Positions 31,279 to 39,194 of a stretch of 52,157 bases of DNA are shown piece by piece. Position numbers and translations under genes: made by a program. The notes under the pieces were generated by a model. That model did not search any database. It was not told where the DNA came from and saw only the letters and a program-made list of their open reading frames with translations. Numbering within the stretch: the first letter of the stretch is position 1; every line of letters begins with the position of its first letter. Source of the stretch: JALZKA01 sp963734015 (GTDB lineage Bacteria; Actinomycetota; Thermoleophilia; Solirubrobacterales; 70-9); the NCBI GenBank assembly GCA_963734015.1, contig CAVTFG010000001.1, positions 1-52,157 of the forward strand. Reading direction: 5' to 3'.

Positions 31279-31399
31279 GCTCAGCCGGCCTCACGCGTTG
31301 GCGTAGGGGCCAGCCCCCACCCTGGACGGATGTTCACCCCAGATGGGCTAAAGGACGCACGCGGCACGCCCGATAGGGGGTCTGATGAATGCCAGTGCC

Positions 31400-31482
31400 T
31401 TGGTGCCAAAGGCAAACCCGTCGCAAGGCGGGGACGCAAAGTCACGGGTCTCCTTTCGGGGAGATGGCCGGGCTGCCACCGG
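31400..31482 (+). promoter_or_regulatory. Cyclic di-GMP-I (GEMM) riboswitch aptamer
   Basis: Contains the highly conserved GEMM-I core: GGCAAACC, a GNRA (GCAA)-capped P2 hairpin (CCCGTC/GGCGGG), GGGACGCAAAG, and a P3 arm (TCTCC/GGAGA) ending GGCCGGGCTGCC. P1 closes as TTGGTG (31400-31405) with CACCGG (31477-31482). In known members the aptamer binds c-di-GMP and controls the downstream gene. Here the downstream gene is the major pilin, whose strong Shine-Dalgarno AAGGAGG (31546-31552) lies 64 nt further on. GGTCCTATAAGGA around it could hide the ribosome site, and no terminator T tract is seen, so translational control is more likely. Confidence 0.92.
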
Positions 31483-31558
31483 GGTCCTGAACACTTCCGA
31501 TGGCCTAACGGCTGACGGGGCTCTGGCGAATCCACTAGGTCCTATAAGGAGGGTACCT

Positions 31559-32024
31559 ATGGTCCAGAAGCTCCGTGAACGGAGTCAGGGAGAGGGCGGC
31601 TTCACGCTCGTCGAGCTCCTTGTTGTCATGTTGATCCTCGGCCTGCTGGCCGCAATCGCGATCCCCTCGTTCTTCAACCAGCGCGAGAAGGCGAAGGACG
31701 CGGACGCCAAGGCTGCTGCTCGTACCGCCCAGACGGCGATCGAGACGTACGCCACCGGCAACCAGGGCACCTACACGGGCGCCGACATCGACGGTCTGCA
31801 GCGAGATCGAGGCGACGCTGAACGACTCGGACCTGTCCGCGGTCACCCCGAGCGCAGGCGGCGACGGCTACACCGTCACCGTCACGTCGGACGGCTCGAA
31901 CAACAACGAGTTCAGCATCACCCGCAACGCCGACGGCACGACCGAACTCACCTGTACAGACGCAGGTGTGGACGGTTGCCCCGCGGCGGTGGCTCCGGCC
32001 ACCACCGGCAACTGGGGCGACTGA
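31559..32024 (+). CDS. pilA: Major type IV pilin, interrupted by an apparent frameshift
   Basis: Class III signal GEGGFTLVELL with cleavage after G and Glu at +5, then a long hydrophobic helix (VVMLILGLLAAIAIPSFFNQ) and AKAAARTAQTAIETYATGNQ. From about 31799 the frame as written becomes Arg-rich nonsense. The neighbouring frame reads as a normal pilin head: SEIEATLNDSDLSAVTPSAG, GYTVTVTSDGSNNNEFSITR, two cysteines (LTCTDAGVDGCPAA) forming a D-loop, and TGNWGD at TGA 32022-32024. One extra base near 31799 explains it; the repaired pilin is ~154 residues. AAGGAGG sits 6 nt before the ATG, and the c-di-GMP riboswitch lies upstream. Confidence 0.88.
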
Positions 32025-32075
32025 TCGGGCTGATCAGTTGACCCGCTTGGCCTGAAACGGCCAGGCAGCCAGGAC

Positions 32076-32105
32076 AGGAAGGGCGGCCCGGGGGCCGCCC
32101 TTCCT
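32076..32105 (+). terminator. Very strong GC hairpin after the pilin gene
   Basis: AGGAAGGGCGGCC pairs perfectly with GGCCGCCCTTCCT over 13 bp around a 4-nt loop, 51 nt after the pilin stop. There is no T tract, but the stem would stop or protect the transcript and separate abundant pilin mRNA from the minor-pilin genes. Confidence 0.65.
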
Positions 32106-32239
32106 GCGTTCTGGGCCGAATCCAATTGCGTCGGCGGCGCCAAGCATCGGCTGGAGGCTCGCGCCCACAACTGGACGTACGTCCGATCCCGTCCCGCGCT
32201 GTCAAGTCCCGCGCCTCTACAGCCGATGTGAGTCGGGCC

Positions 32240-33583
32240 ATGTGGAATCGGGGAGAGCAGACCGTACGCCGAAGTCGCCCGCTGGGCCGTGAGGGCGGCT
32301 TCGCCGTCCCGACCGTCCTGTTCATGCTCCTGGCCGCGTTCGCGGTCGCGAGCGTCGCGGCGGTGGCGTCGATGTCGAGCCAGCGCGGAGTGGTCCGCGA
32401 CCAGGACACGAAGGAGGCCCTGACGGCCGCCGAGGCCGGCGTGAGCCAGGCGCTCCTGCACTACAACCGCGTGCCGGCCGAGGAGCCCAACACCTGTGTC
32501 GTCTCGAACGGCGGCACGCTGTTCGTCGCGGCCCCTGTGGGCGGCTGGTGCCAGCAGGTGCAGGGCGCGTCCGGGTTGGGGACGTTCGCCTACACGGTCG
32601 CTCCAACGGACGGCGAGATCGAGATCGTCTCCGTCGGCAACGCGAACGGAGTCACCAGGCGTATCGACGTGGTCGCCGAGTCCGGCGGCGGCCAGCAGAT
32701 CTTCAGCGACGCCACCGTCAAGTCGCAGGACAGCCTCACGATGGACTCGAACGCGGAGATCCACGCGAACACGGCCACCAACGGCGACATCATCCTGCGC
32801 AGCAACGCCAGGCTCTGCGGGCAGGGCTCGGTCGGCGTCGGCCGCCACCTCGACCTGACCTCCAACGCGAAGTACAACCAGCACTTCGACTGCACGGTCC
32901 CGCTGACCGAGGACGACGTCATCCAGCAGCCGCTGGTCCTGCCTCCGGTCAACCAGGGGGACGCGCCGACAAACAACAACAACAGCCGCTTTTTCTCGCA
33001 GGACCCCCGGAGCGGCTCCGGCGTCACCTGGAACGCGGGAACGCGGACCCTCAGCATGAGCAGCAACAGCTCGGTAACCCTCGGCGGATCGGTCTACAGC
33101 TTCTGCAGGCTCACGATGTCGAGCAACACCGCGATCTACATCGCCCCCGGCGCGCAGGTCAAGATCTATTTCGACTCACCCGAGGCCTGCAACCTGCCCT
33201 CGGGCACGACACAGATCTCGCTCTCCTCGAACTCCCGGGTGACGACCACAAACGGTGATCCCGCCAACGCCGCCTTCTACGTCGTCGGCTCGGCGACCAG
33301 GGCGACCCGGATCGAGCTGAGCTCGAACACCCAGGTGGACGGCGCCTGCGAGCAGAACTTCGTGATCTACGCGCCGCGCAGCGACGTCGACTTCGACAGC
33401 AACTCCCGGTATTGCGGCGCGATCGCAGCGAAGTCGATCCACATGGACTCGAACTCGAAGCTCTTCATCGACGCCGGTGCGTCGGAGTTCGAGCTTCCCC
33501 CCGCCGCCCCGCACTACGTGGTCGGCCAGTTCGTCGAGTGCAATTCCGCGCCGGCGACTTCGGCGCCCGACGCGGAGTGCTGA
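32240..33583 (+). CDS. PilX-like pilus-associated protein with beta-helix-like repeats
   Basis: About 447 residues. After a basic start, GREGGFAVPTVLFMLLAAFA is a degenerate prepilin-type segment, with TAAEAGVSQALLHYNRVPAE as in PilX-type minor pilins. Residues ~150-430 carry about eight short strands built on L-x-M-D/S-S-N-S/T/A-x-h (for example LTMDSNAEI, LSMSSNSSV, LTMSSNTAI, ISLSSNSRV, IELSSNTQV, IHMDSNSKL), suggesting a parallel beta-helix with an Asn ladder. This could be a pilus-tip adhesin domain, which is inference. The start at ATG 32240 is chosen near the GGF segment; GTG 32228 is possible. Confidence 0.8.
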   Translation: MWNRGEQTVRRSRPLGREGGFAVPTVLFMLLAAFAVASVAAVASMSSQRGVVRDQDTKEALTAAEAGVSQALLHYNRVPAEEPNTCVVSNGGTLFVAAPVGGWCQQVQGASGLGTFAYTVAPTDGEIEIVSVGNANGVTRRIDVVAESGGGQQIFSDATVKSQDSLTMDSNAEIHANTATNGDIILRSNARLCGQGSVGVGRHLDLTSNAKYNQHFDCTVPLTEDDVIQQPLVLPPVNQGDAPTNNNNSRFFSQDPRSGSGVTWNAGTRTLSMSSNSSVTLGGSVYSFCRLTMSSNTAIYIAPGAQVKIYFDSPEACNLPSGTTQISLSSNSRVTTTNGDPANAAFYVVGSATRATRIELSSNTQVDGACEQNFVIYAPRSDVDFDSNSRYCGAIAAKSIHMDSNSKLFIDAGASEFELPPAAPHYVVGQFVECNSAPATSAPDAEC

Positions 33584-33586
33584 TCC

Positions 33587-34144
33587 GTGGCCGCGCGAGG
33601 TAGGCCGCGAGGCGATGCGGGATTCACCCTTCCCGAACTGCTGATCGCCACCGCGGCGACGCTCGTGTTGCTGGGCGGGGCGGTGACCGTGATGGTTGCC
33701 GGCGTTCGTAGCGAACCCCGCGTGAGCGAGCGCAGCGCCGAGATCCAGCAGGCGCGGGTCCTCACGGATCGGATCACCCGCGAGCTGCGCCAGGGCGCCA
33801 CCGTGATCGAGGCAACCGCCGGTCACCTCCAGCTGATCACCTACGTCAGCAGCGAGACCTGCGGCGGGGTGACAGCCAGCACCGCGCGAAGCTGCATGGT
33901 CACCTACGACTGCGCGGCCGGCACCTGCACTCGGGTCGAATCCGACGCCGAGGGGACAACGTCTGGGCCGCCGACGGTCGAGACCACCGGCCTCTCCGCG
34001 GATCCCGTTTTCACCTATCTGCCCAGTGCTGCCAGCGCCCGCTACGTCGGCATCACCTTCCAGTTCCCCGCTGCCGGGGGCGACGACTCGATCACGCTCT
34101 CCGACGGCGTCACCCTCCGCAACCCCGCGCCGCCGCCCACCTGA
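33587..34144 (+). CDS. Minor prepilin, PilW-like
   Basis: 185 residues beginning with a class III prepilin signal: DAGFTLPELLIATAATLVLL, with Gly before the cleavage site and Glu at +5. The helix is followed by SERSAEIQQARVLTDRITRE, a beta-rich head, and two cysteine pairs (ETCGG, RSCMVTYDC, GTCTR). Minor pilins of this type prime pilus assembly. The GTG start lies 3 nt after the previous stop, and its own stop overlaps the next ATG (TGATG), so the minor-pilin genes are coupled. Confidence 0.85.
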   Translation: MAARGRPRGDAGFTLPELLIATAATLVLLGGAVTVMVAGVRSEPRVSERSAEIQQARVLTDRITRELRQGATVIEATAGHLQLITYVSSETCGGVTASTARSCMVTYDCAAGTCTRVESDAEGTTSGPPTVETTGLSADPVFTYLPSAASARYVGITFQFPAAGGDDSITLSDGVTLRNPAPPPT

Positions 34145-35541
34145 TGAATCACTCGGCGCGACAGTCCGAGGCCGGCTTCACGATCGTCGAGGTCATGGTG
34201 GCGGCGTTGCTGCTCCTGATCGGCTCCCTGGGAATGATGAGCCTGGTCGACGCGTCCAGCCGGAACACCTACCGTGCGGAGCAGAGCCAGGTGGTCGTGA
34301 ACCAGCTCCAGACGGAGATGGAGAAGATCAAGCGGATTCCGTTCGAGGAGGTCGCGATGACCGCGGCGCCGACGCACTCGACCGACCCGAGCGACCCGTC
34401 GTGGCGCGTGTCAGGTAACCAGTTCGCGACGTTGCCGAACGGCACGGGTCTGCGCCCGATGGTGGTCAACGGCGGCACGCTCACGGCCGGCGGCACGGTT
34501 CAGGACGGGATCCTGAGCCCGGCACCGACGCCGTTCGACGCCGGCGACGTCAGCGGGACGATCCGCCGCTACGTCGTGTGGATGAACGACCCCAAGTGCC
34601 CGGACACGCTCTGTCCGGGCGACCAGGACCTGAAGCGCGTGATCGTCGCGGCGACCATCGACACCACCGCGTCCGGCGGCGAGCGCCCATACCAGGAGCT
34701 CCAGGGGGACATCGTCGACCCGGACGTGAAGCCGGTCGACAACCCCGTGCCGCCCGGCACCGGGGACGAAGGCACGTTCGCCACGTTCTACCTGACCGAT
34801 ACGCCGTGTGACGAGCCCGAGCGCCTGGCGCTGCCTGGCGATCACGTCACGCACAACACTCTCGGCACGTGCGACGCCGGCGTCAGCACCGGGGTGGGCC
34901 CGGGGGCACCCGACCTGATGTACATCGAGCCGCCGCCCCTCGATCCGGCATTCCCCGACGATGGCCAACCCGAGTACGACTACGCGACTGACGTCGAGCC
35001 CGCGATCAGCGGGGGTGCGGACAAGGGGCTCCAGCTCCGCAAGCCCGGTGACCCCGGCTGCGCGTCGGACCTATCGCCCGCGGAGTCGAACCCCCAGCAG
35101 AAGGTGCACCGCTGGCTCTCACCGCCGATCCCCGACGGCCGCGAGTTGCTGCTCGACGGCGAAGCGACGCTCACCCTCTGGACGCGCACGATCGACGAGG
35201 CCGTTCATCCCGGCGCGATCTGCGTCTTCCTCTTCGTCCGCGGCCTGAACGGCCAGGGAGAGTTGGTCGACACCCCGCTCGTCGAGGTCGAGGCCTCGAA
35301 CCTCACCGGGTTCCCGGGGGGCCTGGCCGACTGGCCGAGCGGCGAGTACAAGGAAGTCACCGCTGACCTGGGTTTCGTTTCGGCCACCCAGAGCCTGCTT
35401 GCCGGCGAGCAGCTCGGCCTGGCGCTCAGGGTCGAGCGCTCCGGGACGGATGGCGACGGTCTCGAGTTCATGTACGACCACCCGAGCTTCGACAGCCGGC
35501 TCCAGGTCAAGACGTCCTCGGCGCTGCCGATCTTCGACTGA
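34144..35541 (+). CDS. Minor prepilin with large C-terminal domain, PilV-like
   Basis: 465 residues. SEAGFTIVEVMVAALLLLIG is a type III prepilin signal and helix of the PilV type, followed by NTYRAEQSQVVVNQLQTEME. Unlike ordinary ~150-residue minor pilins, it carries about 300 extra residues. Residues ~270-465 look like a jelly-roll: HRWLSPPIPDGRELLLDGEA, TLTLWTRTIDEAVHPGAICV, FPGGLADWPSGEYKEVTADL, EQLGLALRVERSGTDGDGLE. A large beta domain on a minor pilin would be exposed at the pilus tip, possibly for adhesion, which is inference. It follows the PilW-like gene with a one-base overlap. Confidence 0.82.
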   Translation: MNHSARQSEAGFTIVEVMVAALLLLIGSLGMMSLVDASSRNTYRAEQSQVVVNQLQTEMEKIKRIPFEEVAMTAAPTHSTDPSDPSWRVSGNQFATLPNGTGLRPMVVNGGTLTAGGTVQDGILSPAPTPFDAGDVSGTIRRYVVWMNDPKCPDTLCPGDQDLKRVIVAATIDTTASGGERPYQELQGDIVDPDVKPVDNPVPPGTGDEGTFATFYLTDTPCDEPERLALPGDHVTHNTLGTCDAGVSTGVGPGAPDLMYIEPPPLDPAFPDDGQPEYDYATDVEPAISGGADKGLQLRKPGDPGCASDLSPAESNPQQKVHRWLSPPIPDGRELLLDGEATLTLWTRTIDEAVHPGAICVFLFVRGLNGQGELVDTPLVEVEASNLTGFPGGLADWPSGEYKEVTADLGFVSATQSLLAGEQLGLALRVERSGTDGDGLEFMYDHPSFDSRLQVKTSSALPIFD

Positions 35542-35612
35542 CGCTCAACCCCCGGCGCGTCCGCGCCGATGGGATCGGGACCGTCACTTCCGTCAGATAG
35601 GAATCCGCAAGC

Positions 35613-36374
35613 GTGTTCGCAATCGTCCTCTTCATCGCCGGAGCGATCCTCGGCAGCTTCGCCACCGCGCTGGCATACCGCCTGCCCCGCGGCGAGAACT
35701 GGGTCACGGAGCGGTCGCGGTGTCCGGCATGCGGCGCGCAGATCCGCGCTCGCGACAACGTCCCGATCCTCTCGTGGCTGCTCCTGCGCGGCCAGTGCCG
35801 CGACTGCGGCGAACCGATCTCGGCCAGGTACCCGCTGGCGGAGCTGACCCTTGCGGCGCTCTTCGCCGCCACCTACCTGATCCTCGAGGACCAGGAATGG
35901 TGGATCCTGGTCTCGGGCCTGGTCCTCTGCTTCGTGCTGGTCGTGATCACGCTGACCGACCTGGACCAGCGGATCATCCCGAACAAGGTCGTGTTGGCCG
36001 GCTCGATCGTGGCGGTGGCGCTGGTGGCTGTCGGCGACCCCGACAGCCTCGTCGAGCACGGCGCATCCGCCGCGATCGCCGGCGGGCTCATGTTCCTGAT
36101 CGCGCTGGCGTACCCGCGCGGCATGGGGATGGGCGACGCAAAGCTCGTCGCGATGATCGGGCTCTTCATCGGCCGCGCGGTCGCACCGGCCACGCTCATC
36201 GGCTTCGCACTCGGGGCGCTCGTTGGCGTCGCGATGATCGCCCGCCAGGGTTCCGCGGCCCGCAAGCAGGCGATCCCGTTCGGGCCGTTTCTGGCCGTCG
36301 GCGGCGTGATCGGCCTCTGGTTCGGCGACGACATGGTCCAGTGGTACCTGGACGAGTTCTTCCCGGCCGAGTAG
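35613..36374 (+). CDS. pilD: Prepilin peptidase / N-methyltransferase
   Basis: A 253-residue polytopic aspartic protease that cleaves prepilin leaders and methylates the new N-terminus. It has GAILGSFATALAYRLPRGEN, the N-terminal zinc motif CPACGAQIRARDNVPILSWL with CRDCGEPIS, and the two catalytic Asp sites TLTDLDQRIIPN and GMGMGDAKLVAMIG. About seven to eight transmembrane helices are seen. It starts with GTG. TAGGAA (35598-35603) lies 9 nt upstream with no Shine-Dalgarno, so it may have its own leaderless promoter inside the pilus locus. Confidence 0.95.
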   Translation: MFAIVLFIAGAILGSFATALAYRLPRGENWVTERSRCPACGAQIRARDNVPILSWLLLRGQCRDCGEPISARYPLAELTLAALFAATYLILEDQEWWILVSGLVLCFVLVVITLTDLDQRIIPNKVVLAGSIVAVALVAVGDPDSLVEHGASAAIAGGLMFLIALAYPRGMGMGDAKLVAMIGLFIGRAVAPATLIGFALGALVGVAMIARQGSAARKQAIPFGPFLAVGGVIGLWFGDDMVQWYLDEFFPAE

Positions 36375-36381
36375 ACGGTCG

Positions 36382-36397
36382 TACTTGAACTCAAGTA
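36382..36397. promoter_or_regulatory. Operator-like inverted repeat upstream of pilM
   Basis: TACTTGA-AC-TCAAGTA is a perfect 7-bp inverted repeat with a 2-nt centre, AT-rich against its surroundings, 51 nt before the pilM ATG. The loop is too short for an RNA hairpin, so a dimeric DNA-binding protein site is more likely. Confidence 0.45.
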
Positions 36398-36448
36398 TTC
36401 GGGCTCAGGCGCCGATTGTCTCCCTGAGCTTGGAGTGCTCGTTTCGTC

Positions 36449-37588
36449 ATGGCTTTGATCACATCGGGGAAGAGCAAGACAGTCGTCGGCCTGGACATCG
36501 AGGCCGGCAGCGTCGCCGCGACCGAGGTCCGCGCGAACGGCAGCGTGGAGGTCGTCGGGCACGGTGTCCTGCCGCTGCCCTCGGGCGTGTTCCGGGAGGG
36601 CGAGGTGGCCGACCCCGAGGCGCTGGGCGCGGCACTCAAGGAGCTCTTCGCCGAGAACAAGCTTTCGCGCTCGGTCCGTCTCGGGCTCGCCAACCAGCGG
36701 GTTGCCGTCCGCAATATGCGCCTGCCGGCGATCGACGATCCGGCTGAGCTCGAGACCGCGATCCGCTTTCAGGCGCAGGACCACATCCCGATGCCGCTCG
36801 ACCAGTCGGTCCTCGACTGGCAGGTCGTGGGCCACACCCAGGCCGACTCCGGTGAGCGATACGTGGACGTCGTCGCAGTCGCGGCCCGCCGCGACATGCT
36901 CCACCAGGTGATGCAGGCCATGGACGCCGGCGGCCTCCGCCCGATCGGCATCGATCACGCGGCGTTCGGGATGATCCGGGCTCTGGCGCGTGAGGATGGA
37001 AGCGCGGTCGGCGCCGGCCAGTTCGTGAGCGCCCCCTCTCCGGAGCCGGTAATGCCGATGCCCGATGCCGCCGTTGCGGGCCCCGGGGTGATCGTCCCCG
37101 CACGTCTTTACTGCAACCTCGGGGATGTCACGAACCTCGCCGTTGCCCGCGGCAGCTCCTGCCTCTTCACCCGGATCGCTGCGTTCGGGGTCGAGGGGAT
37201 CGCCCAGCGGCTCGCCGAGCGCCGCGAACTGACCCTGGAACACGCCCGCCAGTGGCTCACCCACGTCGGGCTCGAGCGGCCCGTCGAGGAGATCGATGGG
37301 GACCCCGAGCACGTGGCCGCGGCGCGCGAGTGCCTGATCGAGGGCGCCACCCGCCTCGCCGACGAGTTGCGCCTTTCGCTCGACTACTACGGCGCCCAGG
37401 AGGGCGCGGTGGCCGTCGACCGCATCGTTGCGTCGGGGCCCGGCGCCATGATTCCCGGCCTGGTCGAGCAGATGCAGCAGGGATTGGGGAATCCGTTTGC
37501 GATCGCCCGACCAGCGGCTCTGGCGCACTTGGACGATCTGGCGGCCGCACGTCTTACGCTGTCCTACGGCCTGGCATTGGAGCAGTAG
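36449..37588 (+). CDS. pilM: Type IV pilus assembly protein PilM
   Basis: A 379-residue actin-like (FtsA-fold) cytoplasmic protein of the pilus alignment complex. It has VVGLDIEAGSVAATEVRANG (phosphate-1 loop), LSRSVRLGLANQRVAVRNMR, FQAQDHIPMPLDQSVLDWQV (the conserved F-x-x-x-x-x-I-P of PilM), ARLYCNLGDVTNLAVARGSS and RIVASGPGAMIPGLVEQMQQ. It binds the N-terminus of PilN. Its stop overlaps the pilN GTG. Confidence 0.93.
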   Translation: MALITSGKSKTVVGLDIEAGSVAATEVRANGSVEVVGHGVLPLPSGVFREGEVADPEALGAALKELFAENKLSRSVRLGLANQRVAVRNMRLPAIDDPAELETAIRFQAQDHIPMPLDQSVLDWQVVGHTQADSGERYVDVVAVAARRDMLHQVMQAMDAGGLRPIGIDHAAFGMIRALAREDGSAVGAGQFVSAPSPEPVMPMPDAAVAGPGVIVPARLYCNLGDVTNLAVARGSSCLFTRIAAFGVEGIAQRLAERRELTLEHARQWLTHVGLERPVEEIDGDPEHVAAARECLIEGATRLADELRLSLDYYGAQEGAVAVDRIVASGPGAMIPGLVEQMQQGLGNPFAIARPAALAHLDDLAAARLTLSYGLALEQ

Positions 37589-38394
37589 TGCGGCCCGTCA
37601 ACCTGATTCCGCCCGAGGACCGCCGTGGCGACCACGCTCCGCTCCGCGCCGGCTCGCTCTCCTACGTCATCGTCGGCGGTATCGCCGCCGTGCTGGTCGC
37701 CGTCGTCGCCCTGGTGCTGACGCAGAACACCATCACCGACCGCGAGAACGAGATCGCCCAGCTCGAGGTGGCCCGCGACGCGGCCACTCAGCGGGCCGAG
37801 GCACTGGCCCCGTACGCGGAGTTCGCGAGCCTTCAGGAGCAGCGTGAGCTGACCATCTCGAGCCTGGCGCAGAGCCGGTTCGATTGGGAGCGCGTGCTCC
37901 GCGAGCTCGCGATCATCATCCCGGCCGACATCACGCTGACCAATCTGGAAGCCACGACCAGCGGTCAGGCGGAGGGAGACACCGAGGCGGCGGCCGGCGT
38001 CGGCGCAGCGCCGAGCATGGTGATGGCGGGGTGCGCGCCGAGCCACGATGCCGTCGCCGCGTTCGTCGCGGCCCTGAAGGACATCGACGGCGTCACGCGC
38101 GTCGGCCTGGACAACTCCACCAAGGCAGGTGAGGCGGCCGGGTCCGAGTCCGCCGCGGCGGAATCCGGCGAGGGCTGCACCGGACCGGACAAAACCACCA
38201 GCTTCGGGCTCACCGCGGTCTTCGACGGCGTTGCGGTTCCGGCCGACATTGCCGCGGCACCGGCGGCTCCCGTCGCCGCGCCGGCCGAAGCTCCGGCGGC
38301 CCCCGAGGCGCCGGCCGCGGGCACGAACTCCCCGCAGGAGCAGGTCCAGGAAGCCAAGGAGGCTACGAATCTGGTTCCGGGGACGGCACGATGA
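37588..38394 (+). CDS. pilN: Type IV pilus assembly protein PilN
   Basis: 268 residues. The conserved cytoplasmic PilM-binding peptide RPVNLIPPEDRRG opens the protein, followed by one transmembrane helix (VIVGGIAAVLVAVVALVL), a coiled coil (NEIAQLEVARDAATQRAEAL) and a periplasmic-type ferredoxin-like domain (RVLRELAIIIPADITLTNLE). The C-terminal ~70 residues are Ala/Pro/Glu-rich. The GTG start overlaps the pilM stop by one base and gives the canonical N-terminus. The end overlaps pilO (ATGA). Confidence 0.92.
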   Translation: MRPVNLIPPEDRRGDHAPLRAGSLSYVIVGGIAAVLVAVVALVLTQNTITDRENEIAQLEVARDAATQRAEALAPYAEFASLQEQRELTISSLAQSRFDWERVLRELAIIIPADITLTNLEATTSGQAEGDTEAAAGVGAAPSMVMAGCAPSHDAVAAFVAALKDIDGVTRVGLDNSTKAGEAAGSESAAAESGEGCTGPDKTTSFGLTAVFDGVAVPADIAAAPAAPVAAPAEAPAAPEAPAAGTNSPQEQVQEAKEATNLVPGTAR

Positions 38395-39194
38395 AGGCGA
38401 CCGACCGCTCCGTCCTGATCGGCCTGGCCATCCTCGGGCTGCTCGCTGCGTTCTGGTTCCTGCTGCTCTCGCCCAAGCGCGACGACGCGGCGGCGCTCGA
38501 GACGCAGGTGGACGATCTCAGCGCGGAGGTCGCGGCGCAGGAGGAGCTTGCCGCGGCCGCCGAGCAGGCGGAGGCGGATTACGGTCGGAACTACCAGCGC
38601 CTGATCGTGCTCGGCAAGGCCGCGCCCGCCGACGGTGACACGCCGTCGCTCCTGGCGCAGCTGACCGACCTTTCGGAGCGCTCGCACACCGAGTTCGCGT
38701 CCCTCACGACCGACGATGCCGATCCCGCGGCGCTACCGGCCGCCGCCCAGACCACGACCGACCAGAACGCGGCGGAAGCCGCTGGGACCGAGGCTGCACC
38801 GGCGGTTCCCGTTGCAAGCGCGCCGGCGACGGAGGCCAGCGCCGCGACGCTGCCGCTCGGCGCCACGGTCGGTCCCGCCGGGCTCGGCGTCATGCCGTAC
38901 AGCCTCGCATTCAGCGGCCAGTTCTTCGAGATCGCCGACCTGCTCGAGGGGATCGACTCCAACGTCGGCGTGGACGGCACCACGGCCAAGGTGGGCGGCC
39001 GGCTCGTCACGGTCAACGGATTCACGCTGGCCCCCAGCGGGACCGGCAAGGACCTCGCCGTCGACCTTTCGATCACGACCTACGTGCTGCCCGATTCGCA
39101 GGGCCTGACCGCCGGCGCCACCGCCGAGGCTCCGCCGGCGACGGTTCCGGCTCCGGCGACGTCCGTGCCCACCTCGACCCCACCCGCGCCATGA
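38391..39194 (+). CDS. pilO: Type IV pilus assembly protein PilO
   Basis: 267 residues: a short N-terminus, one transmembrane helix (VLIGLAILGLLAAFWFLLLS), a coiled coil (ALETQVDDLSAEVAAQEELA) and a ferredoxin-like domain (SLLAQLTDLSERSHTEFASL, then YSLAFSGQFFEIADLLEGID, DLAVDLSITTYVLP). A long Ala/Thr/Pro linker sits in the middle and a Pro/Thr tail at the end. PilO pairs with PilN to align motor and pilus. It overlaps the genes on both sides by 4 nt. Confidence 0.92.
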   Translation: MKATDRSVLIGLAILGLLAAFWFLLLSPKRDDAAALETQVDDLSAEVAAQEELAAAAEQAEADYGRNYQRLIVLGKAAPADGDTPSLLAQLTDLSERSHTEFASLTTDDADPAALPAAAQTTTDQNAAEAAGTEAAPAVPVASAPATEASAATLPLGATVGPAGLGVMPYSLAFSGQFFEIADLLEGIDSNVGVDGTTAKVGGRLVTVNGFTLAPSGTGKDLAVDLSITTYVLPDSQGLTAGATAEAPPATVPAPATSVPTSTPPAP

